Shown: in pieces, positions 55,006 to 63,890 of the stretch
How positions within the stretch are numbered: the stretch's first letter is position 1
How the letters are laid out: the number at the start of each line of letters is the position of its first letter
DNA from: AP-15 sp963845735
GTDB lineage: Bacteria; Pseudomonadota; Alphaproteobacteria; ATCC43930; CGMCC-115725
DNA length: 64,000 bases
NCBI GenBank assembly: GCA_963845735.1
Contig: CAWJTR010000016.1
Span: 32,098 to 96,097, forward strand
Direction: 5' to 3'
The notes under the pieces: model-generated
What the model was told of the DNA's origin: nothing
The model's input: the letters and a program-made list of their open reading frames with translations, nothing else
Databases searched by the model: none
Translations under genes and position numbers: made by a program

Positions 55006-55296
55006 ATGGCCGCCTACATACTCGCCGAAATCCAGGTCACTGATGCCGCTGCTTACGAACCCTACCGCCCGCTGGCCGCGGCCAGCATCGCGCGTTTCGG
55101 CGGCCGTTTTCTGGTGCGCGGCGGCAAGGCTGATCTGTTCGAAGGCGCGCCCGAGCCGGAGCGGATGGTCGTCATCGAATTCCCCGACGCCGACACGGCG
55201 CGGCGCTGGTACAACTCCGAGGAATACCAGGCCGCGCTGAAGATCCGCCAGGCGGCCTCCCGCGGCCGGGTGATGCTGGTCGAGGGCGCCGGCTAG
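55006..55296 (+). CDS. DUF1330 domain protein
   Basis: 96 residues, intact, a ferredoxin-like alpha/beta fold. AYILAEIQVTDAAAYEPYR and VVIEFPDADTARRWYNSEEYQAAL are diagnostic of DUF1330. The function is unknown; small dimeric barrel proteins of this kind often bind or process small aromatic molecules. GAGGAGG lies 6 bases before the ATG. The 3' end overlaps the stop of the convergent threonine dehydratase by four bases. Confidence 0.9.
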   Translation: MAAYILAEIQVTDAAAYEPYRPLAAASIARFGGRFLVRGGKADLFEGAPEPERMVVIEFPDADTARRWYNSEEYQAALKIRQAASRGRVMLVEGAG

Positions 55297-56535
55297 CCGG
55301 TTTCGTCGGCGGCGCCCAACAATAGCCGGGTCGGAAAGCCGGCGGCGTTGAGCGCGGCGATCAGCGCCTCGACATGACGCCGGTTCTGGGTTTCGACGAC
55401 GACATCGAGCTCGGCGCGCTTGACCGAGGTGTCGTGGAACAGCCGCTGGTGGTGGACCTCGACGATGTTGCCGGCGTGCTTGCCGATGATCCCGGAGATG
55501 CGCGACAAGGCGCCCGGCACGTCGGGCAACTCGGCGCGCAGCCGCACCAGGCGGCCCTCGCGCACCAGGCCGCGCATCAGGATCGAGGCCAACAGGCGCA
55601 CGTCGATATTGCCGCCGGATACGACGATCCCGACCCGCCGGCCGGCAAAGCGCGCGGGTGCGGCGAGGATCGCGGCGAGTCCCGGCGGCCCCGGCCCCCT
55701 CGGCCACCAGCTTTTGCCGATCGAGCAGGATTTCGACCGCGTCTTCGAGCATGGCCTCGTCGACCAGCAGGATGTCGGAAACCAGCGCCTCGACGATACG
55801 GCGCGTCAGCTGCCCCGGCTCCTTGACCGCGATCCCCTCGGCCAAGGTCGCCGCGTCGGCGGCCGGCCCGGGGTCTTCGCCGCGCATCAGACGATGCATC
55901 GCGGGGTAGAGCGTCGCCTGGACGCCGACGATGTCGATCCGCGGGTTGAGCGCCTTGGCGGCGACCGCGATGCCGCTGATCAGTCCGCCGCCGCCGATCG
56001 GCGCCACGATCGTGTCGAGATCGGGCCGGTCGGCGAGGAGTTCGAGCGCGATCGTCCCCTGGCCGGCGATGACCGCCGGATCGTCATAGGGGTGGACAAA
56101 GGTGAGCCCGTCTTCATGGGCGAGCGTCTCGGCCGCTTCGCGCGCGGCGACGAGGCTGTCGCCCTTCAGCACGACATCGGCGCCCAAGCCTTCGGTGCGC
56201 TCGATCTTGATGAACGGGGTGCCCTCGGGCATGACGACGGTTGCCGGGATGCCGAGGCGCCGGGCGTGATAGGCCACCCCTTGGGCATGGTTGCCGGCCG
56301 ACATCGCGACGACGCCGGCCTGCCGCTGCGCCGGGCCGAGGGTCAGCAATTTGTTCAGCGCCCCGCGCTCCTTGAACGAGCCGGTGCGGTGCAGGGTTTC
56401 GAGCTTCAGATGGATCTCGCAGCCGGCGAGCTCGGACAGCCCCGGCGCGGCGATGGTCGGCGTGCGCTCCACCGCGCCGGCGATCGCCGCGGCGGCGCGG
56501 CGGATATCGGCGATCGTTACCGGCAAATCATTCAT
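55293..56535 (-). CDS. ilvA: Threonine ammonia-lyase (threonine dehydratase) with C-terminal ACT domain (one frameshift)
   Basis: A PLP enzyme of about 413 residues that deaminates threonine to 2-oxobutyrate. The PLP lysine is in RTGSFKERGA, SAGNHAQGVAYHA binds the cofactor and PIGGGGLISG the phosphate. The C-terminal ACT-like domain (LRAELPDVPGALSRISGIIG) would give isoleucine or valine control. The frame shifts near 55695. The ATG overlaps the stop of the penicillin acylase gene (ATGA), so the pair is coupled. A biodegradative or racemase-like role cannot be excluded. Confidence 0.87.
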
Positions 56536-58878
56536 TTCTCTGGGACCAGTTCGAGGGTCGAGACAATGGCGGCGTGGCCGGGATAGAGCCAGCCAAAATC
56601 ACGCCAGGGTCGCAGCAAATTGGCGTAATCCGGCGAAAGCGCATTGCCGGACTGGCCGGGGGTGATGATCATGCGCGCATCCGCGGGAGACGCCAGATCG
56701 GTGATGATTCGCAGCCCGGCGCCGAAGACCTGTTCGAACGGGCGCCGGTCGTCGCGGATGATGCTCGGCCCGCGATTGAGCGTGTCGTACGCGCCGGGGG
56801 TCGAGATCGAGACGCCGAACCAATCGCGCAATACCGGTATTCGGCTCAAGACCGGGTTGGCGAAAACCGCGACATGCGCCTTGCCCCATTGCCATGTCGC
56901 CATATCGTCCCCGTACGCGCTGCGCAGCTCGGAGAGCGCCGTTTTGAGCGCCTGCGCGAGCCGGGCCGCGCAGCCGACCGCGCCGGGCCGTTTCGGGTCG
57001 GCGCACCAATCCGGGCGCTCGGTCAACACCGCTTCCATTACCCGCGGCTTGAGGTCCCAGTAACCCGCCACCGCGTCGCCGAAGCGGCCGAACAGGATCG
57101 CATGGCTGAATTCGCGCAGCCAGGCGGTAAACAGCAGCGGCTCGACCTTGTCGCGGTCCATGCGAAAGTCCCACTGCTTCAGGCGAGCGATGGCGGCGCG
57201 TGAGGGTTCGTCCGCGGGGGTGATCTGTGTCATCAGCGGCACGAGTTGTTTGGCCATCAAGGAAAACGTGTCGGCCTGCGATCGCCGCACTCGACGCCGG
57301 GCTCTGTATCGGCGTCGCCGCGAGCAGCGCTTCGATCCGCTCGGCGCGGTTCGGCAGATCCCAATCGCGGCTTAGAAAATAGGGATAGCTGTCGGGCACG
57401 ATCTTGTTGTTGGCGCTGACGAAATGGCCCGAGGGCGGGTTGACGGCGCTGGGCAGTTTGTCGAACGGGATGAAACCCTGCCAGTCATATTCCCCGGTCC
57501 AGCCGGGCGCCGGCATCCAGCCCTCTCCCTTGCCGCGGATCGGCACCAGCCCCGGCGCGATGAAGCCGATCGTGCCGCTGTCATCGGCATAGACGATGTT
57601 CGTCATCGGCCCGACAAAGCTCCGCCATGCCGCGCGAAAGCTCGGCCAGTCGGTGGCGCGGTCGGCGTACCACAGCGCCTCGGCGCTGCGATCCTTTGGC
57701 GTGAGAAAGGTGGCGGAGAGAGCCAGCACATAGCCGCGATCGGCGGCACCGGCAGGCAATGCATCGGACAGCACCGGGCCGTGCCGGGTGGCGCGCACGC
57801 TAAAATCGACCGGCGGAGCGCCGCGCACGATTATCTTCTCCGCTCGCGTCTCGAACGGCGCGCTGCCGCCAGGGGTCAGGTAGCGGCCGGGATCGCTCGG
57901 ATCGACCTTTTCGACAAATAGATCCTCGACATCGCTGGTCGTCGTCGTGAACCCCCAGGCGATGTGATCGTTATGACCGATCACGACGACTGGCACTCCG
58001 GCTACGGTGCCGCCCGTGATCTCGCGCCCCGGCGTCTTCAGCCGAGCCAGATACCAGAAGCCCGGCGCGCCGAACCCGAGATGGGGGTCGTTGGCCAGCA
58101 GCGGCTTGCCGCTGACGCTGTGCTTGCCGTCGACGACCCAGTTGTTCGAGGCGTAGTGCGGCCCCACCGCCGATGGCAGCGCGTCATAGAGCCGGCCGAG
58201 CGCCAGCCGGCGGTAGATCGGCAGCATCATGGCCAGGGTTGTCGGCGCATCCTTTGGATATTCCGGGTAGAGAAAGGCCATGTCCGCCGGTGGGATCGTC
58301 CGCGCCATCCGCGCCCGCAACAGTTCGCCGCGGTAATTGCCGTCGAGCTGCAGGGCGATCAGCTTGCCCCAGACCAGGCTGTCGGCTTCGCGCCACGGCT
58401 CGGGCGAGAAGCGCAGCAGCAGGAATTCGGGCGGCAGCGCACCATGGCGCGAGGCGAGAAAGGCGTTGACCCCAGCCGCATAAGCCTGAAACGCGCGATT
58501 GACCTCGGGTGACAGATACGGAATTTCGGCCTCGGCGGCGCGGTAGAGCCCGAGCACGCGCATCTGCTTGTCGACCGCCACCGCGTCCGGCCCAAAAATC
58601 TCGGCCAGCCGTCCGGCGGCATAGCGCCGCTGCAATTCCATCTGGAACAACCGGTCCTGGGCGTGCGCGAAACCAAGGCCGAAGGCGACATCGTCGTCGT
58701 CCTGCGCGGTGATCAGAGGGATGCCGTCGGCGTCGCGCTCGATCCGGATCGTTGCTCTCGGTCCCCGTACCTCGATCCGGCCCTCGGTCTGCGGCAACGA
58801 CGATCGCAGGTACAGATAGAGTCCGCCGGCAAGAACCAGCAGCAGCACGGCGAAGCCGGCGACAAGTCGGCGGATCAT
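56532..58878 (-). CDS. Penicillin acylase family protein (one frameshift)
   Basis: An Ntn-hydrolase precursor of about 780 residues. An N-terminal hydrophobic anchor or leader (RLVAGFAVLLLVLAGGLYLYL) is followed by the alpha chain (RDADGIPLITA, GFAHAQDRLFQMELQRR). After the linker, the autocatalytic Ser lies in HYASNNWVVDG, starting the beta chain. The frame shifts near 57290. Family members hydrolyse acyl-homoserine lactones, penicillins or N-acyl amino acids in the periplasm. Coupling to threonine dehydratase suggests amide or amino-acid-linked metabolism. The ATG at 58878 avoids a Pro-rich upstream extension. Confidence 0.85.
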
Positions 58879-58891
58879 GCCCCCACCCTGA

Positions 58892-58915
58892 CCCTCCCCC
58901 GCGGGCGGGGGAGGG
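58892..58915. repeat. GC-rich palindrome between the CoA transferase and acylase genes
   Basis: CCCTCCCCCGC and GCGGGGGAGGG form an 11-bp perfect stem with a two-base loop. No T-run follows. It resembles extragenic palindromes common in GC-rich alphaproteobacteria. Confidence 0.6.
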
Positions 58916-58933
58916 AATGGGAGGGGGAAGGCA

Positions 58934-60085
58934 TCAGAGGCCGAGTTCGCGCAGAATGCTGTCGCGGTCGGCGTCGAGATCGGGGGAGGGGGCGCGCGTC
59001 GCCGGATCATCGAAAGCCGACAGCTTCATCGGATTGCCGGCGAGCTGCAGCGGCCCGATGACCGGGTCCTCGACCTCGATCAGCATATTGCGGGCGGCGG
59101 TCTGCGGGTGGGCCAATGCCTGGGCGATGTTGTTGACCGGGCCGCACGGCACGCCCGCCGCCTCGAGCACGTCGATCCAGTGCTCGGTGCCGGCTTGCCG
59201 CAGCACGCCCTCGATCGCGTCCTTTAGCGCCTCCTGGTGCTGGTTGCGCAGCGCATTCGTCTTGTAGATCGGATTGTCGGCCCATTCGGGGCGGCCGAGC
59301 GCATGAGCGAGCTTGACGAACAGCCCGTCATTGCCGGCGGCGATGATGATGTTGCCGTCGGCGGTGGCGAAAGCTTCGAACGGGGTGATCGAGGGATGGC
59401 GGGCGCCCATCGGCCCCGGGATCTCGCCGGTGGTGGTGTAGCGCATGATCGCGTTTTCGAGGAGCGCCAGCTGGCAGTCGAACAACGAGACGTCAACCTT
59501 CTGCGCCTCGCCGGTGCGCTCGCGATGGAGGAGTGCCGCGTTGAGCGCGATCGCGGTGAACAGCCCGCCGCCCAGATCGCCGATCGAGGTGCCGATGCGG
59601 GTCAGCGGCATCCCCGGATGCCCGGTGATGCTCATGACCCCGCCGAGCCCCTGCACCACCATGTCATAGGCCGGATAATGGGAGTAGGGGCCGGTATGGC
59701 CGAAGCCGGAGGCAGCGGCATAGACCAGGCGCGGATAGCGCGGGTGCAGGGTATCCCAGCCATAGCCGAGCTTTTCCATCGTCCCCGGGCGGAAGTTCTC
59801 GACCAGCGCGTCGGCCTTGTCGAGCAGCCGCTCGAAAATATCGCGGCCCTCCGGGGATTTGAGGTCGAGCGCGATCAATTCCTTGCCCCGGTTGACCGAG
59901 GCGAAATAGGCCGATTTGCCGTTTTTGAACGGGCCGTACTGGCGCGCGTCGTCGCCCTGCTGCGGCGGCTCGACCTTGATCACCCGCGCGCCCAGCTCGG
60001 CCATCAGCATGGTGCAATAGGGACCCGCCAGGATGCGGGAGAGATCGACGATCGTGATGCCGGAAAGCGGCCCCTGCTGCGCCAT
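58934..60085 (-). CDS. CaiB/BaiF family CoA transferase
   Basis: A class III CoA transferase of 383 residues, intact. GITIVDLSRILAGPYCTMLMAELGARVIKVE is the family N-terminus, NRGKELIALDLKSPEG and VENFRPGTMEKLGYG follow, and PAYDMVVQGLGGVMSITG holds the catalytic Asp. It moves CoA between carboxylic acids, for example succinyl-CoA to a dicarboxylate or aromatic acid. The ATG at 60085 has AAAGGA about 10 bases upstream. It precedes the acylase gene on the same strand, with a palindrome between. Confidence 0.92.
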   Translation of the reverse strand: MAQQGPLSGITIVDLSRILAGPYCTMLMAELGARVIKVEPPQQGDDARQYGPFKNGKSAYFASVNRGKELIALDLKSPEGRDIFERLLDKADALVENFRPGTMEKLGYGWDTLHPRYPRLVYAAASGFGHTGPYSHYPAYDMVVQGLGGVMSITGHPGMPLTRIGTSIGDLGGGLFTAIALNAALLHRERTGEAQKVDVSLFDCQLALLENAIMRYTTTGEIPGPMGARHPSITPFEAFATADGNIIIAAGNDGLFVKLAHALGRPEWADNPIYKTNALRNQHQEALKDAIEGVLRQAGTEHWIDVLEAAGVPCGPVNNIAQALAHPQTAARNMLIEVEDPVIGPLQLAGNPMKLSAFDDPATRAPSPDLDADRDSILRELGL

Positions 60086-60501
60086 GCCTGTTGATCCTTT
60101 CGCGACGAGGCTGGCGGTCATAGCCCGGAGCCGGCCAGGACCGCAACCAACTCGATCGCCCAAGACCTAAAGAGATATCGCAAGCGGAGGGTTGGCGGCG
60201 GGCAGCCCATGCAGGTCGCGTGTCGGTCCAATAAATGTGGGCGGCGCCGCTCTGGCGCAGACCAGCACGAATGGCCGCATGAGTAGAATTCCGAACCTAG
60301 CGGGGGCGGACAGTTAGCGATATTAACCGACCAGATCCTGAGTAGCACCCCGGCCCAAATCACAAATAATGGGGCTCAGGGCACTTTGCCGAGCGAAGTC
60401 GATCCCCTCGCTTCGCTCGGCAAATTTTTTCGCGCCCGGTTGCCCTTGCTCGGTATTGAGGCACAAATGGGGGGCCAGCTCCTATGCAAGGTATAACTTC
60501 A
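60086..60501. other. Intergenic region with an orphan terminator
   Basis: No open frame here is convincing. A strong plus-strand terminator at 60385-60430 has no gene before it on that strand. An AAGG ribosome site for the small His-rich peptide follows it. Confidence 0.5.
60385..60430 (+). terminator. Strong Rho-independent terminator with no upstream gene
   Basis: TTTGCCGAGCGAAG (60385-60398) and CTTCGCTCGGCAAA (60411-60424) form a perfect 14-bp stem around 12 bases, followed by six Ts. The T-run fixes the plus strand. No plus-strand gene precedes it, so it may end a small RNA or act as a leader element for the peptide gene 71 bp further on. Confidence 0.75.
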
Positions 60502-60696
60502 TGAAGACCGTCGCCGCTACGCTCGATAGCGTTTCTGCTCGGAAGCGCACTGACCTCAAATACGGCAGAAGCCGGCTGCTGGTGGAACGGCTACAATCAT
60601 TGCGGATATTACCAGCATACCGTGTACCACGGCGGCTATCACCATTACGGCTGGCGCCATGGCTACTATGATCATGTCCATTATTGGCATCGCTAA
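60502..60696 (+). CDS. Small secreted His/Tyr/Gly-rich peptide (one-base shift in the leader)
   Basis: About 65 residues. An ATG with AAGG upstream gives MKTVAAT; after a one-base shift near 60520 the frame continues as a leader (SIAFLLGSALTSNTAEA) and a mature part beginning GCWWNGYNHCGYY and ending DHVHYWHR at a TAA (60694-60696). In about 40 mature residues there are 9 His, 9 Tyr, 4 Trp and 2 Cys, a composition suited to Cu or Ni binding in the periplasm. It lies ahead of the copper-type cluster. It could belong to a family of short 'HHYGW' envelope proteins of unknown role. Confidence 0.6.
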
Positions 60697-60797
60697 GACA
60701 GTCCCGATAATTCCCACTGTGATAAGTGGGTCAGTCTGAGTTTAGGACCATTTGACGCCGGCTTTCCGATCGGCTCTCGGCATCCCATATTGACAGC

Positions 60798-61010
60798 ATG
60801 GCTATGGCACACCCGCACGCTGAGGCGACCTACCGTACCGTTCCGCTGGAAGGTGGGACCTTCGGCGTCGAAATCGCAATACCCGGCACCTATCCGACCA
60901 CAATGAGTAGCTTCGGGACCGAGGCGAAAGCGGGGGAATGGATCGCGAGGCATAAGAGCTTCGTGGAATTGAACGCCCCTTTTGATCGGGTGTGGCGGCG
61001 GCCGGGGTAG
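60798..61010 (+). CDS. Small conserved-type hypothetical protein
   Basis: 70 residues, intact. YRTVPLEGGTFGVEIAIPGTYPTT and FGTEAKAGEWIARHK give a strand-strand-helix layout seen in short proteins of Bradyrhizobium-like bacteria, as I recall the type; no function is known. ATGs at 60798 and 60804 are both possible and there is no clear ribosome site. Confidence 0.55.
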   Translation: MAMAHPHAEATYRTVPLEGGTFGVEIAIPGTYPTTMSSFGTEAKAGEWIARHKSFVELNAPFDRVWRRPG

Positions 61011-61370
61011 CTGGGGAATTTGCTTCGGGGTATCGCCCTCGCCGACACCATCCGGGAGGGCAGGGCTACCCGATGTTGCAGCCCCCATCTGGCCCTAGCT
61101 ACAACAAAAACGTGTATCGCATTGGTGTGCCGCCGTTTTGTGATCTTGCCCGGCTCGCCGACCCCGCCCCCTTAAACGCCGAGCGCCCGGTGGTCGAGGA
61201 TCGCCGGCCTTGCTCGGGCGGTGATTGGCTGTCATTGCTCCGCGATCGTGTGGGAGATCGCACGGCTCGACCGTCCGAGACCGAAAAAGCAATTCCGAGC
61301 GGCGCGCGGTTGGGTCTTGCCGAGGGGGGCATAAACGCCATCTACGGGGTGTGGGCGGATTTTTAGACGC
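61011..61370. other. Region without a supported gene
   Basis: Frames on both strands are open for 80-120 codons, but they are Arg/Pro/Ser-rich and lack domain signals or ribosome sites. I see no terminator or repeat. Confidence 0.4.
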
Positions 61371-61687
61371 TTGATCCTTGTGTTGACCGCCCTCGCTTTC
61401 GTGCGGCAGCGATGCCGAGAGTGGCGTGTCGGCGATGCCTATGCCGGTGGCGACACCCTGCGGGCATTGCCCGGACAAGGCCCCGGCGGTGGCAAGATGG
61501 CGGCGATCTCGGCAAGATGGCATGTGGCGCGCTCGCCTGTGCCGGGGCCGCGATCGGATTGGCGGCATGGCGACATCATACGCGCCCGCATTTGCACGTC
61601 TCGACCACGCGCCGACCCGGTCCGGCACCATCGGCGCTCGCGCCGGCGCCCGACCCGTACCCGCCTAGACCCATCGTCCTCGGTTAG
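61371..61687 (+). CDS. Small secreted Cys-containing hypothetical protein of the copper cluster (frameshifted)
   Basis: The protein can be followed only by changing frame at about 61410, 61500, 61560 and 61640. A hydrophobic start (LILVLTALAFV) leads to MPMPVATPCGHCPDKAP, then KMACGALACAGAAIGLAA, TSYAPAFARLDHAP and a PDPYPPRPIVLG end. The CxxC and Met-Pro pairs and the position before a multicopper oxidase suggest a metal-related envelope protein of about 100 residues. The frame breaks make the exact sequence uncertain. Confidence 0.45.
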
Positions 61688-61754
61688 CCCGCCCTCCGCT
61701 CGAGCGGACTGGCGGAGACGGCGCCCTTAAGCGCGCGCCAGAAGGACGGGAGTT

Positions 61755-63177
61755 ATGCAGGTAGATTTGGCGTCGCCGATGGTCGCCGGCAATTGCTGAA
61801 GTTCGGCGCTGCCTCGCCGCCGCCGCGGCTCTGCCAAACGGCGCCGGGGCGCGCGTCGCGGCCGGAGCCGGGCAGCCAGGCGTTTCTGACTGCGGCGCCC
61901 GCACAATTGCCGCTGGTCGACGATGGCACATCCCGCAACCGCGGTCTTTGCCTATAACGGGCCGTGCCGGGACCGGTACTGCGCATCCCACAGGGCCAGC
62001 CGTTCCGGCCCGCGCCGAAAATGGGCTCGTCGCGGACACGACGGTGCATTGGCATGGCATCCGGCTGCCCAACGCGATGGACGGGGTGCCGGGGCTGACC
62101 CAGCCGCCTATCAAGCCCGGCGGCAGCTTCCGCTATGAATTCATCCCGCCCGACGCCGGCACGTTCCTCTACCATCCGCACGACAACAGCCTCGAACAGA
62201 TGGGGCGCGGCCTCGCCGGAGCGCTGATCGTCGAGGAGCCCGAGCCTTGCAGCCGATCGCGAGCTGGTTTGGGTGGTCCAGGACTGGCGTCTGAGCCGCG
62301 AGGCACAGATCGCACCGGGCTTCGGCAACGGCATGGAAGCGGCGATGGCGGGCCGGGTCGGCAATACGGTGACGATCAACGGCCGTGTGCCCGACGCGGT
62401 GTCAGTGCGGGCCGGAGAGCGCATCCGCCTGCGCATCGTCAACGCCGCGACCGCGCGGATCATGGCGCTCGCCTTCGAAGGGCACCGGCCCGGTCGGTGA
62501 TCGCGCTCGACGGCCAGCCCTGCGATCCGCACGAGCCCAAGGGCCGGCTGCTGCTCGGCCCGGCGATGCGCGCCGATCTGATCCTCGACATGACGGCGAG
62601 CCCGGCAGCCGGCATGCCGTCACCGACGATTTCTACGGCGGCCGGCTCGCCTATACCCTGGTCGAGCTGGCCTATGATCGCGCCCGGCCGCTGCGCGCGA
62701 ACCCGCCCTCGACCTCGATCCGCCTGCCGCCGAACCCGCTGCCCCAGCCCGATCTCGCCGCGGCCAAGCGCCATGTCGTCCGGCTCCAAGGCGGGGATGA
62801 TGGGCGGCATGGGGATGATGGGCGGTATGATGGGAGGCGGCGCAGTATGGGCGATCAACGGCAAATCGATGACCGGGGACGGCTCGGCAGACATGACGCC
62901 GATGCTGATTTTGCGCCGCGGCGCGAGCTGCGTGCTGGTCATCAGGAACGAGACGGCCTGGTGGCACCCGATGCATCTGCACGGCCACAGCTTTCTGCTG
63001 CTAACCCGCAACGGCGCCGCGGTCGCCGGCAACATCTGGGGCGACACGGTGCTGGTCGAGCCGCGCGAAACCGTCGAAATCGCTTTTGTCGCCGACAATC
63101 CCGGCAACTGGCTGTTTCACTGCCACATCATGGACCACCAGATGGCCGGACTGATGACCGTCATCCGCGTCGCGTGA
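61755..63177 (+). CDS. Multicopper oxidase family protein (CopA/laccase-like), multiply frameshifted
   Basis: A three-cupredoxin oxidase of about 470 residues. A Tat-like GRRQLLKFGAA lies near the start. Copper ligands are in VHWHGIRLP, FLYHPHDN, WWHPMHLHGHSF and FHCHIMDHQM, which make up the type 1 and trinuclear sites. A Met/Gly-rich MMGGMGMMGGMMGGG segment near 62800-62835 is like the methionine-rich loops of CueO and CopA. The frame shifts about six times, near 61775, 61950, 62245, 62495, 62610 and 62795. Such enzymes oxidise Cu(I) in copper tolerance. AAGGA 9 bases before the ATG supports the start. Confidence 0.82.
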
Positions 63178-63210
63178 TTTCGTACACAACCAATATGAAA
63201 GGGAATTGCC

Positions 63211-63693
63211 ATGAATCCGATCGATCGTCGCGCCGCTCTTTCTCGCCATTTGCTCCGCCTTGCTGCCGCTGCGGCCGTTGCGGCGGCGCCGATGCGGGTC
63301 ACGCTCTACAAGAACCCGCAATGCAGCTGCTGCGAGGGCTATGCCGACTATTTGCGGCAGAACGGCTTTGCCGTCGATGTCGTGCCGACCAACGATCTGA
63401 TGACGATGGCCCGCGACAAGGGGGTACCGGAAGCGCTCGACGGTTGCCACATATCGATGATCGGGGGTTATGTCGTGATCGGCCACGTGCCGATCGCCGC
63501 CGTCCGCAAGCTGTTGGCCGACCGGCCGAAAATCGTCGGCATCTCGATCCCGGGCATGCCGACCGGGCTGCCGGGCATGCCGGGGCCGCAGCCGGAGCCG
63601 ATCGCGATCTATGAGATCGCCCGCGGTGACGCGGCGCCGAAGGGTGTTCATGATGGCGTCGTAATTCAGAGCATCTACTCAATCCGTGCGTGA
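63211..63693 (+). CDS. DUF411 metal-binding protein
   Basis: About 150-160 residues, exported through a leader with DRRAALSRHLLRLAAAAAV. MRVTLYKNPQCSCCEGYADYLRQNGF is the DUF411 signature with the Cys cluster, and GHVPIAAVRKLLADRP and GMPTGLPGMPGP follow. DUF411 proteins accompany copper and silver resistance genes. An extra G near 63640 probably extends the frame: the family usually ends PKVF, which here would give a TAA at 63662-63664. It follows the multicopper oxidase by 33 bp. Confidence 0.85.
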   Translation: MNPIDRRAALSRHLLRLAAAAAVAAAPMRVTLYKNPQCSCCEGYADYLRQNGFAVDVVPTNDLMTMARDKGVPEALDGCHISMIGGYVVIGHVPIAAVRKLLADRPKIVGISIPGMPTGLPGMPGPQPEPIAIYEIARGDAAPKGVHDGVVIQSIYSIRA

Positions 63694-63704
63694 AAGGAGG
63701 TGAT

Positions 63705-63890
63705 ATGATAAGTTCGACTACGAAACGTGCTGTTTCTGCTCTCGCCGTTGCCATCGCCCTCGTGGCGTTGCCGGCGATTTACCTCGAGGCGCAGACTGAC
63801 GGCTCCGCGGCGGGCGGATGGGCCGGACAGAGCGGCTGCGGCGGGATGATGGGTGGAGGCGAGCGCCCCAACCAGCAATGGCGGCGCTGA
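63705..63890 (+). CDS. Small secreted Met/Gly-rich peptide
   Basis: 61 residues. A leader (RAVSALAVAIALVALPAIYL) ends near EAQ, and the mature part holds GWAGQSGCGGMMGGGERP. AAGGAGGTGAT directly before the ATG is the best ribosome site in the window. The Cys-Gly-Gly-Met-Met motif and the place after the DUF411 gene suggest copper binding. No family name can be given. Confidence 0.6.
   Translation: MISSTTKRAVSALAVAIALVALPAIYLEAQTDGSAAGGWAGQSGCGGMMGGGERPNQQWRR

Noticed and set aside
61095..61631. A 178-codon minus-strand frame
   Set aside because: It is antisense to the small Cys-containing protein and the composition is that of non-coding GC-rich DNA.
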